A stretch of DNA of 64,000 nt from Stratiolaelaps scimitus (lineage: Eukaryota; Arthropoda; Arachnida; Mesostigmata; Laelapidae). Positions 1-13,000 of this stretch are shown here, piece after piece. Each line of letters starts with the position of its first letter. Positions within the stretch are counted from its first letter, which is position 1. The notes beneath the pieces were generated by a model that was not told the origin of the DNA, did no database searches, and saw only the letters and a list, made by a program, of their open reading frames with translations. A program made the position numbers and the translations under genes. Location of the stretch: contig JABWDB010000012.1 in NCBI GenBank assembly GCA_019614645.1, forward strand, positions 3,968,001 through 4,032,000, read 5' to 3'.

Positions 1-632
1 AGTTCACGCACTTTTCTTTGTGCTTGATGATTAGTAGCGGCATAGTCAGCGCATTGTAACGTGAACACGTCACGATTTGACGCAATCCCATGCAGGGACC
101 ATGCCGTGTATTTCTTCTCATTTCTATGGACTTGACGACGTCGAGCTGATTATTATTATTATTATTATTACTACTACGTTGTTGCCGTCGTGTGACACAC
201 TCGCCGATGTAGGATCCCCGCTGAGGCACATTCGATTGTAGCTGCTGGTCGCATGATGACATTCTCGGAACAGCCTACATTATATATATATATAATTCTC
301 GGAACAGCCTATATATATATATATATATATACGAAAGATTTCATATATTACACGAAGCGAGTAGGGCAGTGGGTAATATCTAAGTGGTAGCCGTCACCGT
401 CATCATGTAACTACGTCTGGACTGCTATAACATTATTATTATTATTATTCTTGTTAGTAGCGGTTAAAGCAAATTCTGATGAATCCTTTCAAGGTGAGCT
501 AATTGGCCAGCTGTTAGACAGCACCCCGGCTGGCGTCGAAAATTTATTCACCTGTCCGCTCCCGCAACGAAACTCTCCCACACAAAAGCAGATAATCATT
601 TGGTGAGAACGTTTATTTCAAGCATCCACTTC

Positions 633-664
<32 letters not shown>

Positions 665-2870
665 AACAAAGAAAAGTAGAAAAATTGAGCCATTTCGATT
701 TTATTATTTATGTACATTATCTTTTTAGCATGCTACAAGCAATTTTCGCTAAGTGGCATAATTACAATAATTGTTGCTGGCTGAAAAAAACAACACTTCA
801 CGGCTCTTGTCCGGTCTAGCTGTTATTATGATCATTGCTTATATTCTCACATATATATGTATATATATATATATATATATATAGCCACAGAGAGAGAGAG
901 AGAGAATGAGTTTGATTAAGAGCTTCAAGACAACAGCATTAAACATGAGCGAAATTGTTAGCGGCAACTGTGATAGCCAAAAAATAACATGTGAACTATT
1001 TCAAGCTTAATGTTAATTCGCTCACTTTAACGCAGCAGCTTTGCTTCCTGCTCTGTGCGTCCGTCTGTTTATTCGGCATCGCCAAACAAACAATCCCCGT
1101 AGAGAGATTATTATTATTATTTATTATTATTAAAGCGGGGCCCCCCTGCCACGTGCAGTATTCTAACGAAAGCGACAAATACATCAATCACTTGTGATAA
1201 ATACGATATAATAAACTAAAAATATAACACAATGAAATGTATCACACGGTCTTATCTACAGATCTTGCCGACTAGGCTATCCTTACCATTGTTGCTGTTG
1301 TTGCTGCTGGCAATCGCTTTTCAAGAACCTGTTTGAGCTCCGTGAAGGCGGCATGCTCATTTGCAAATCACGTGCGCTTCTGGCCCTCTGCCTTGACGTT
1401 TTGCCCCGAGAGGGGTTGGCACAGCTACCACGATCCTCCTTCCTATCTCGAGTAGCAACTACTTGATACTTGGTTGAATTTGTCCATGCTGTCCATGCTA
1501 TCCGTCACGTTGACAATGGCCTCGATAATGGGGTTCATTTCGTGTAGTTATCGTTGCGTGAAGCTCATCACTGACCTTCTCGATATGGGGGAGAGGATTA
1601 ATTGACTAGTACAAATATATTGCTACCGAGTCAAATCTTACGACAGCTATATATGATCGACAATGTTGACACACCGCCAGTCATTGTCGGCATTATTGTT
1701 TTTGCTGTTCATCAGATGTTCGCCTGATGATTTTACCTGATATGACGTAAGAAGCATTGTAAATGGCGCTTCTGCTGAGCGATGCCTATGCTGTGTGTGT
1801 GTTCTTTGTACATATTAATAATAACAAATTTATATTATGTTGAACACTCGATCATTAACAAGCTTTCATTATAATGCATGTACCATGAAAGCATATCATA
1901 AACATAATTCCATATTGTGATGAGACTATTAATTGCACAGTCGAAAACTTATACCCCCATCTCATGAACAATGTGAATAAAACATCGGATACCTTTTGTT
2001 ACGACACATACACTACATATACATATATATATATATATGTTACGCACCCATATCCGAACAGGTGATCTGTAGGTGGATAATAATTGAATTCGTATGTGTT
2101 ACGCGTATCGCAGCCACTTTGCTTAAACGATAGTACGCCGAACGCTTCCGAGCGCTGTACTATTGGGTATTAGCGGGATGTGTGTAATTATTTTCGGCAA
2201 TATATATCTATATATATATATCTTTAATTACATGCAGACAATCATAACTTCTAACATATTATAATAAATAATTAAATAATTTCTTCGTTCAAATATATAA
2301 TTGCATGATTAAAATAGCTAAATTAATTTCTTCGCTTTCTCTCTCGCTCCGCGTATCTTTCCACTGATTTCTCTGTACCAGTTGCAATATACAACAATAA
2401 TACAAAAATAATTTATTATATATTAATAACGAGAGATCGAACGAACGAAGCGGCCTTATTTAGCACGCAGTGTATTTGACACTCCTCGGGCATAAATCAG
2501 CTACAGCATGATTAACAAGAAGCAATATGCTAACGTCCTGGTAAACCCTTCAGGTTTCTTCCTCGGGATCACCAATAACAAACGTCCTCACCACGTGTAT
2601 ACAAAAAAAAAATATATATATATATATATATACGTGGACGATCTATCCATGAATATATGAGACAGAGTGATGATAGTGTTATCTTTGCAATATGATCGCA
2701 ACTGATCGCATGATAGATTAGGTTATTTATTTATAGTAATAATGATAATGACGATAGCGGGAACAATGATAATTATTTACTATTGTTGTTCTTATTTAAA
2801 ACGGGGTCCTTGAAACTTTATTTAAATCCTGTATTAAATTGTTCTATTGTACTTTGTAATTAATATACGT

Positions 2871-2901
<31 letters not shown>

Positions 2902-3600
2902 ATAAGAACAACCACAGCCGTGACATATATCGTTACTGCCTTTCAGAGATCAGAGGTGAAAACCGAACGTCTAACCGATAGTGATTGAATTATATCTGTA
3001 AATGTTTCCAGTTATTAACGGAATCAGCAAATGATATGTCTTTCAAAGGCGAACATAGAAACTTATCTATCCTATAATTTCTACGGCCTAATTTGATACA
3101 TTCCACATAAATACGTGGCAATTTTAGCAAATGCGTAAATCTGCGATACCGTTGTAATTACATCCAAATTACTGCTCAGGGTTTACTAATTACAAAAAAA
3201 AATAAGCAAAATTCGATTAAATATCTTGTATAGACTAACATAGATTCGCATATATAATACCAGCTACTCGAACGTTGTGTCCCTACCTACAAAAACGACC
3301 TAGGCTGCATCCCTATCTTGTATAGTCATCATCATCATCATTAGTTATAGGATGTTTTGAGTCTTCCATTTGAGTCAGGCGCAATTGTCCATCGCTTGCG
3401 GCACCAGATTTCGATAACTCTCGAAACGTCATACACGTTCATCACGAATAACGTGTTTGCTTTACTTAGCGGTCAATCGACATAGATATATAGGTAGATA
3501 ATTACTTCCCCACGATTTCACGACCATGCCTCACTCACCGTTGAGCGTCTGTATTGTTTCGGCGTCGGCCAAGAACTTGTTTACTGGACGCAGTCTGTGG
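1..3600. other. AT-rich non-coding stretch
   Basis: No convincing gene. The stretch is clearly more AT-rich than the rest of the window. It has (AT)n tracts at 281-294, 310-331, 851-883, 2612-2632 and 2878-2901, an (AG)n tract at 889-905 and ATT-repeat runs near 151-171. A 17-bp unit ATTCTCGGAACAGCCTA occurs twice (261-277 and 295-311). The open frames here are short and overlap on both strands, as expected by chance. Confidence 0.6.
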
Positions 3601-5015
3601 CAGGGCTTCAAAAAAAAGAAAAATTAACCAAATAAATCACAATCCGCCGTCCGCGTCCACTGCGCTCGTCTCACGGGCGTGAGTCACATCATAAGTCCCG
3701 CCAATTCCACAATTCTTGTTAATTCTTCAGCTGCCGCCGTCGCCGTCGCCGCTGGCTTCGTTGACTGTATTGCCTAATCCAGCTCTTTTCAGTGCAGCTC
3801 GCGTAGCTAAGCGTGGTAATCAAGTATGGCATATATTTCATCTCCATCTTCCCGTCTCGAGAAAGCCTTAACACAATTAGTCGCTGCTTGAGCGTCCGCT
3901 CCGTGGTACCGCTCAACTTAAGTCTTGGGCGAAGAAGTCTTTTGTGATGTGTGGAACATCACGAGTGCGCACTGAACCAAAATAGAACGGCCGTCCAGTA
4001 TGAACAGACCCATCTGTCGGTAATGTTGCACTGGGATATATATATATATATATATGTATACACCGTAGTCCCATCACCATAAGCAGGCGGCAACTGCAGC
4101 ACCGCTCGTCCACCGGTCACCACAACCGCTGCGTTCCCTGCTTAGGACCGCCGCGGTTTTAACAACGGACCGTTGCCGGACAGGCTAACAAACGCGGAGC
4201 AAAATGCAGGAGGGTCGTATATGTGTCGACGTTCGACCTAAAAAACCTAAGGGAACATATTACAAATCTCCCCTCCTCCCCATCACTCTGGGTCACCATG
4301 TGTAGGCTAAACATTATCAACAATCATATCGGACAATTAAAATCATCGATCACCGACAATCAGTCAGAGCGGAGCGACGGACTAACAGTAAGGACCAGAT
4401 CTGCGACCTGAACGCTGCAGGCCAATGTGCCAAGGTTGTCGCACCGATTTCGGCGTTTCTCTGCTCAGCTGTTGACTGGTCGTTGATACGTTCGTTCAAC
4501 GTATCAACGAGACGACTACTTCATTTTCGCGTGACTTTTCGTTCGCCCAGTGAGTCGGTCGCGTTGACACGTCACTTGGACCCGGCCAGTTTCTCGTAAG
4601 ATGTCTTCGAGGCGGGAAATTGTCAGCAGTCGCTGTGAAGATGTTACCCACGAGTGCGAGTCGACAAGCAAACAGGAACATCGTATGCAAGTCGAGAAAT
4701 CCTGAACGTACCGAACGCCAGTTGAATATTGTCGGATTGTCTTGCATATATGATGATTACTATTATATGATATGTATAGTACAATAACGGCTACTGTATT
4801 GCTGTTATTCTTGTCGTTGTCAAATGACGTTGCAGGTGTCAGAGATTACAACCGTGTCAAGGCTAGCAGTGCAAAGTTAAGGGGCGCCAACGAATAGAGA
4901 CTCTCTATATTTCCTTCGCCTAAATGCTATATTTCACATTCGCGACATATATATATATATATATGGCAAAAGGAAATTTAAGAAGGTGCCGTCCTTCCGG
5001 CTTTTTTTTGCTCCA

Positions 5016-5049
<34 letters not shown>

Positions 5050-5683
5050 CGAAAAGCATCGCGGTACCTCACGAGGATCTATTTCTATTTTTCATTACGA
5101 CGCTGTAGTCGTCCTCCGCTTACTACATTGCTCATAAAATGCACCCACCTGAAAGAGAGTTCTGTTATCGCGTCATCGTCAATAGTGTTGATAAATGTCG
5201 GTGTTTTTGTCTCCTCAATTTCCCCCACGCGATAATTGCATATATATGGCGTCTACATGGACGTTCGTCATGGACGCTATCTGCGTGGCTCTACAGACGC
5301 TCGTCGGCTTGATTAAATCTCCATCAATTTGAACTCATTATCTCCCCTGACCAAGAGAGTATTCTATTTCTCTCTGAACTATTCAATCTCCTTGAAGGGA
5401 CTTTCTTTCCTCTTCGGCATGTGCGTCTCGGGTCGGCCGATCGTTTCGGTGTAAATTGGCGAACATCCATCTTTCAGGTTGACGATTCCGTTTCTGTAAT
5501 CGTCACTACATCGTATGGGTGTCCTGTTGACTCCGCAGATTGTGATGATCATGTTGCTGATTGGCTTAGACGATTGCCGCGATAAGGCTTTGGCTTCGGG
5601 TAGTTCTAGTGTGATAACCCTTCGCTGAAAATGGACTGCTTGACATGGATCGATTGCTTACACACAAGCACATACACAGATGC

Positions 5684-5720
<37 letters not shown>

Positions 5721-5721
5721 C

Positions 5722-5754
<33 letters not shown>
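5684..5754. repeat. Compound (AT)n-(GT)n-(AT)n microsatellite
   Basis: Alternating AT (5684-5704), GT (5705-5724) and AT (5725-5754) dinucleotides run for about 71 bases with one CG-containing interruption. Alternating purine-pyrimidine DNA like this can extrude a cruciform or adopt Z-DNA; that is general knowledge, not shown here. Confidence 0.95.
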
Positions 5755-5755
<1 letters not shown>

Positions 5756-6418
5756 CGTACTTGCTCAGAATAAACTCGGCTTGTTCTGTTTATGCTCATT
5801 ATTAACGATTTTGTCTTCAACATATCTTTGGCTACTCTTGTCTGCTAAACGGAAATATTATATAACAAAATAATAGAAACTTCGGCGAGAATTTAGTCTC
5901 CATCCGATGTCGCCCGTAGGGCTCTTATGATTTAGCTGTGTTCGAAAGGCATTTACGGTTGATCATGAGGAAAAAGGATTGGAGAGATCGATTCGGAGCC
6001 GCAGGAGAGCCAGGATGGATCAGGATGGCGGATTTTTCCGAGGTCTGCGGTGCGAATCCAATGCAGAGACGAGACTGTCCGAGCATTATCAGTATCGTAT
6101 TCATGAGCACTGTTATATTTGAAAATGAATCATTGCAAAGGCCAGAAGTTGAACCACGGACCTCCGGAGGCTTCTTGGACACTCGAACAAATCAATATAA
6201 TAATATCATGCTATTATTAAATATGATACGATTTTATTTGTGAATTAATTGTACCCCGATTCGAAGAGGGAACGTTCGAAATTGTTGGTTTGACCGATCG
6301 ACGCTAACATCACAAGTTGAGATTGATTTACATCATTCTAAATTCTAATTTCCAGAGCAAAATGCGATTACAGTAAGAAGACCTATCACAAACATAAGTG
6401 TTCCATCGCCTATAAGGG

Positions 6419-6420
<2 letters not shown>

Positions 6421-6478
<58 letters not shown>
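6421..6478. repeat. (AT)29 microsatellite
   Basis: An uninterrupted AT dinucleotide run of 58 bases, among the longest AT arrays in the window. Confidence 0.97.
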
Positions 6479-6485
<7 letters not shown>

Positions 6486-7633
6486 CTATGTAGTTATCGA
6501 CGACGTTCTTCTTTTGGCTGAGGCATGTATGCACCATAAGCTTACCATGATGACGATGGCGTTTGACCGACAAAGCTATCGACGAATTCATCAGCCATCG
6601 ATCGTTGCAGCCATCTTGTTTCGTCCATATCACGATATAATCGAATTTCCTCGTACGTTTGCCGCTCAACGATAATGATGCCGCCCCAGCTGTTCCCGCC
6701 ATCCCGCGCCGCGTAATAAAATCGAGTATATAAAAGAGAGCATACAGCGAGCATACATAGAGCCAGATTATGATGATTCATTGATAAATTCGACTGATAT
6801 GGTCACACTGATATTTTCAATTTCAACTCGACGCACAACTTCTACCCCCTTCTTAATAGTTGACATGACATACGATCTATAGATGTCATAGACGCATTAT
6901 CTGATAGATGTGTGAATAGATAGAGACGCTAAAAAAGGTGATGATCAGAAGTGAACTGAATCTCAGTGAACTTTTACGACAGCCTTTTTTTCTTCTCTGC
7001 CTACTCATGAATATTATTCCAGCCCCCTATATACGATACAAACGAGTCGACCTACGCAAGGTCGATTGAGGACTATATTTTCACATTGTTTCTTCAATCT
7101 ACCACACACACACCTACACCTCTCGGACTACCTTACCTCGATGCAAATAGAACCAAAAAAAAGACAACTTTCACCTGTTTTTTTTGCTTGTCAAATATCA
7201 ACATTATATTTATTTACAAACAGATCTCTCTCTCTTTTTCGACATCCTTGCTTGCCACCTCCATGTAATATATACCTTATCGCATTTTCCCGACTCGGGT
7301 CTTGCTCGGACCATCCTCCCACCCAGGCTACTCGTTGGCTGCGCCTTCGCGCAGCGCCAGCTCTTCCCATTGCTCCTCCGGTGGCATTCATATCGATTTG
7401 CGGTGGCCATCTTTTGCAGCATCCTATATATCGTATGCTATTCGCATGCATCTCATATACCTCAGTCTCTTGTCAACGTCGTTTGAACGCCGTTTCCGTC
7501 GTTTGTTGCATAAATAATTTAGTATATTATGTTACATGAGCTCAGGCGTGTGTCCATTATCATCGGCGCGCATCGGATTCATTGCCGCCTACATATGATT
7601 ACTATACTGTTAAATATTTGTTTGCTTTTTCCG

Positions 7634-7667
<34 letters not shown>

Positions 7668-9700
7668 GCACTTTTTTTCTAATTTTTTTATGCCACTGCC
7701 TCAGCAGCTTGTACGTATTGTCCTCGCATGGTACGCACGCAGAGAACGAAATTTCGCTTCGTGAATCCGATGTCGCTGATGAGCGGATACTTGGAAAGTT
7801 GTTCTTGTTGTTGCGCGATATCACCGCCGACAGGTTATACGGGTGCATGGCTTACTCGACAAGAAAAAAAATACAGCTGGCAGCGAAAAGCCACGGAACG
7901 CGGTTGCACGCTCTCTCTCTTTCTCTCTCTCCCTGCAACTATCCTGAGAGTAGATCAAACGGATCCTGAGGATTCGTGCCAGGATCGAGCCATGACACAA
8001 TGCTGAAGATCTGGCGGGGGGGGAGGGGGAGGGAGGATTAGGGGTGTGTTTTTTTTGCGCGGGGGTAAATTCTGTACATTTTATATTACATAGTGACTCA
8101 GTATATTGCATCTTCATCGCTTCATCGTCCATATGTGTCCACATTATGCATTTTACGCTTTGCTTTGCTCAAAATCTTCTTCGCCTTCTACTTCATCTAC
8201 TTCTTCACTCGGTGCGTCACATATTTTCGTCAGTATCATCATCATTATTCTTCCTCTTCTTCTTCTCATCTTATTATTATTATTATTTCCATTATTTATA
8301 ATATTATTATTAATATTAATAGTCACTATCAGTTTCGGCTCTCTCTCTCTTTCTCTCTCTTTGATGTATTTATTTTACATGCACGCTTCTCTTACTGAAT
8401 TTCTCATCATATGCCCCTTTATTTGCAAGCAGGAGTAACATCGCGGTGTGTTGGCCCTTCCAAACCCTAATGCTTCTACTATGTTACTAGTTCGTAAGAC
8501 GTTGTCGCCCCTGAGCATTTTGTGTCTGTGTTTACTTGTGCCCTGTTCGCATGCCTTCATATAATGACGCTTCATCTCTCTCTCTGTCTCTCTCTATCTA
8601 TCTTCATGCATGTAAGCTCTCTCTCTTTCTCTCTCTGTTTGATTGGCAAGCTATCAGAGATTATCGCAGGTCAGCCAGCCCCGCCACTCACGCCTGTCGA
8701 TCTGATACGGTGTTGACTCGTCTGACGATTAGCCATTGACGACAGTGAATGCCGAGCTTAGAAGGTGAATGGTCAGTATGCTTTCGTTGTTGATTACGTC
8801 TGTTGGTGTCCATCGGTCGAGTTTGCATATTCCGACTGCGTGTGGGCTGTACCAATCGGAAAGGCGCTATGTGACTGTCAACAGGCGAGACACCCAGCGC
8901 TATCACGTTGAAGAACAACAGAACGAATAACAGTAAACATAGGCTGGCCGCCTGTTCGACATGTTCCGCTCCCTGGCCAGAACTCGAATAGTGGCCTAAA
9001 CTCGTACCGCAGATGCCCATCTGTGTGTAACATCTTCCCCGCATCACACCGAGTCCCACAGCAATCCTTTCGTTGGCTGTCAGCTGATCGACATCGTGAG
9101 CTACGACATGACAAAGACCGGAATGACTCGGTCAGCCGAGAGAAAGTATAAGAACATGGCGAGAAAATAGAAGACCTAAGACAGCGACGGAAAAGGAAAA
9201 CTCCCGTTGATTGACAACTCGATTAGATCAGAGATCGCGGGACTGCGGGCAGAGAGCGTGAGCAGTTCTGATGGCGCCGGCGGCTGACAGTCGAACAATC
9301 GAATCGGATTCGGCAAAGACGACGGCTGAAACATCTGCGGGGAGACAACGCATGCCGTGTGCGACAAACGCATCCGAATTCGTCATCGGTTGGCCCGACT
9401 CGGCCCGTTTCGGGTTGGCCAGGTCTGACCGTGGCGGCGGCCGCGGCATGATTGACTCGGCGTGTCGTAAACCCCCCCCCCCCGTCATCTTGACGCATCC
9501 CTCTGCATATATGTCTCTGCTCGTCTATCGTTCAGCGGCACACACGCGGGGCGTAGCCGCACAGGCACTTCAGCCAGTGAATGGACGCACCAAGCCATCA
9601 CATAGCCATCAGCGCTAACGCATGCGTTCAAGACCATCGCGACTGGCGACGCGAGCAACCACAGGACGCTTTCACTGCCGCTAACGCACGCTCGTACGAT

Positions 9701-9985
9701 ATAGGGTATGTATAGCAGCACACCCTGGTCCTGGATCAGATCCCGATCGGACCCATCCACCGCCCGGCGCTATGCAAAACAGAAGCCAAAACAAAATTGA
9801 GCGACAATCATGGCCATCGTGTCACCACAACGCGACGGCGACAAACGACATCGGCGGCGGCGTCGTCGTGTCGGTCTGTGTAGGCGGTGATCTGCCACCA
9901 GCTAATTTTACCAACAGTAACATCAGCAGCGTTCGGCGTGGCCAGTCGCTATGGCTGCATCTCATTGCTTCTTCGTGGTCTCCCC

Positions 9986-10016
<31 letters not shown>

Positions 10017-13000
10017 AGTTCCTCCCGTCGTCGTTGTGATGGTTGCGGCGATGTTGCTTGAGACGACGCTTGTCACTGGTCTGCTGTACTCATTTTTTGG
10101 TGTTGTGTCTGTGTGTGAGCGTGTTGCGCGATGTTATGTCCTTTCGTATTTCGCGTTTGATTGCCGCTGGCATTCTCTATCCATCGTCGTTGGTCACTGT
10201 CCCTATTTGTGTCTTGTTGTTGTCATCTTATTTATTATGTGCGTAGACATAGATCAGAGAGAGGGAGAGAGATTATATCTGATGTCATTCTCTCTCTCTC
10301 TCGGTCGATTTATCTGCGCACTCGACAGATGGAAAGACAAGCAGGCACACAGAATGTGTAAGCCTGACTGGTCGATATGGTGGTGGTGGTGTCAAAATGT
10401 CGATCTTTCAATTGGTCGTGTCCTTAAACACTCGTTCACTCGCATCATCGTGTTCGTGTATAACATTGCTAGCGGCAGCAAGAAGAAATCGCAGTCGAAA
10501 ACAGTCGCAAACTTCGAATTTTCTCGCGTCACCACAATGTGGCGAGCTAGCGGGCGAAATTTTGAACGCTACACATCTCGGACCGCCTCTGTCCGCGTCG
10601 GAGATGGCTAGATAGATAGATCGTTGTGTCAACTCGTTATTTATATCACCAAAATAATCATGATCACTGCCGTCGTCATCATCATCCTTAACATTGTGGA
10701 ACCCGTGAACGATTGATGGGGCAAGCGTCACTGTTGTCGCTGCGTGCTTTGTGTATACGTGAGTGTGGCTGTCCAACTGCATAGAATGTGTGATCTGTTG
10801 TATTTTGTATGGTGACGGATCACGAACTACTCGGCTGAACATCGACAACGGCGACGGATTGTCAGCCATCCAATGGCGACGTGAAAAATGCCTGCCCCCT
10901 TCTGCAGAGTCATCGTCGCATTGGAGTCTGAAAGTCCCCCCCCCCGCCGTGCGTGGTGTCTCCTGGATCTTCTCTCGTCATAGCCAGCGCAGCCGGGCAT
11001 AGCCCTGTTATGTTTCCTGCACATCGCCGAGACACACACATTCGCACATGTCGTGACTTGCCACTCCGGCCATTCAGTGAGTCGATCGGCCGGCCATTCA
11101 TTCATTGTATATATATATATACCTCAGAATCGTTCTGGTCGGTTAACCACTCCGCGTGTGTGAAGTCAGTCAGCCAGCCAGTTTGTCTGTCTGTATGTTT
11201 GTTCGTCTGTCCACCCGTCCCTCCTTTCTTCCTGTCTATAATCTAACTGCTCGTCAACTACTCCGTGCTTAAGGACAACACACTTCTAGATGTGAACACC
11301 GCCGCTCGGGACAACCGGTCGACAGTCGGTCAGACGCACAAACAGGCGGATTGACATCGACAGCACCAACGTGTATCGTACATAGGGATAGAAAGAGAGA
11401 CAGAGAGAGAGAGAGAGAGATATATATAGGCGTGCATGGAGTCACGCACATCCATCGTTACGCACACATGGACACGTTGTAGGCCGCAATCGGTGGTCAG
11501 ACGGACGCTCCTCGGTCATACGTCCGTCGGCTGCCATTTCAGTTGTTCGTCATCGAAACGACCGTGTCACTTGCACGGCTTGAGCTTCAGCAGCAGTGGC
11601 ACAGCATCAGCCACCGGGCTATCACCACTTGAAGAAGGGCTGGGGCCACCACCACCAGCCGCCGCCGCCGCCGCCAACGAAAGTCCATCACCACCGCGAT
11701 TCTGACCGTCGTTGTCACTAGCAAGACTGTCATCGCTGCCATTACATCTGTTACCACCAACACTATCCTTCGTCGGCTACCTCACGTCGACTTCGTTGTC
11801 TTTGTGGATATCGGCAAGGCATTTGCAGATGGATGAATGAATGGATGGCAAGGAGACGGGCCAAGAAACGGCAGTCGTTCGTCCGTCCGTCCGTCCGTCA
11901 GTCAGTTGTTGGCCCGAACAAGTCAGGCGTCTGACATCGCCATCACCGCTGCCAACGGATAGATGGACACCGTTCGTTGGATGACGATCTCGATCTGGCT
12001 GTCCGCCTGTCCGGCCGTCGGCCTGTCTGCTTACCTGCCTAGCCCCAGCCGGTGAGCCAACCAATCCTCCCGCCTCATAACCAACAAACGGATCTACAAA
12101 TGGCTGGCAGATACACAACGACAACGGAGGGCCACCACCGACAGAGAACTGAGCAGGAGACAATCAGACACATTGCAACCGACGGACGGACGGACAGATA
12201 GATAGATATATAGATAGAATACGAATGATCAGACGATCAGAGCAGCAGAGGTAGGCGGGGGAGAGAGAGAGAGAAGTGAATGTCGCCTCCGTCAGTCGAC
12301 CAGCGAAGCGAGTGAGCAAGCGGGCACAATCTTTTTCTACACAATCATTCACCCTTTCGAAACAACTGCCCTGCCACCGCCGCTGCCGATACTGACAACA
12401 AGAACCACTGGGCTCTCTCGTCTCGTATCAGTCCCGGCGGTGAGCGGGTGACATTTCGTTTCATTGAATTCGATGAGCAAGCAGTGACTGGCCAAGCAGC
12501 AGCAGCAACAAGCTAGAGCTGAAATCACCGGTGAACGACGAGCGGCGAACGCAGGCGGCGCTGTTGTTGTTGAAAGTTGTCGACAGTTGAAGTGAACGTT
12601 GTTGTTGTTGTTGTTGTTGCGGACGTTAGGTGACATCGAGCCACAACGTTGGGCAGCGTTGGCGGACATGACGACGATGGTTTCGACGTTGTTGTGTCAT
12701 GAAACACTGGAGACCACGGCTGAATCGGCTGAGGGGTGACTGCGGCGCCAGCGGTTAGAGCTTGCGCAGGCAGCAGTTCGCAGCAGCAGCAGTAGCAGCA
12801 GTCTCTGCTCCCAGTGCGATCCCAACGACCGCTGTCAAGGGCAACCGCAAACCGGGGCAATTAGCCGCAACAGCAGCAATCGCTGGTTACGGTCAGCTTG
12901 AATGGCTGGCAAATTCGAATGCAGCGCGGCTTGGTGAACCGGTGGACCGTTTCGTTTTGCTGCGAAAGTCCCGGCCGGCCAGCCAGCCATTCTGCCCTCG

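Larger units (their letters stand above)
3601..9700. other. Non-coding stretch with compound microsatellites
   Basis: No coding region can be supported. The longest repeats are the compound AT/GT/AT array at 5684-5754 and the 58-bp AT array at 6421-6478. Further AT tracts lie at 5018-5048 and 7637-7668, TC runs near 7913-7930, 8341-8361 and 8577-8634, and a 12-C run at 9472-9483. A consensus TATA-like TATATAAAAG sits at 6727-6736 (plus) without a recognisable downstream gene. Open frames running through the AT arrays translate as Ile-Tyr repeats and are artefacts. Confidence 0.5.

Noticed and set aside
6328..6702. 124-codon minus-strand frame, and similar frames at 47904-48497 and 39153-39443
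   Set aside because: They are kept open by AT arrays read as Ile-Tyr repeats, and none has recognisable sequence outside the repeat.
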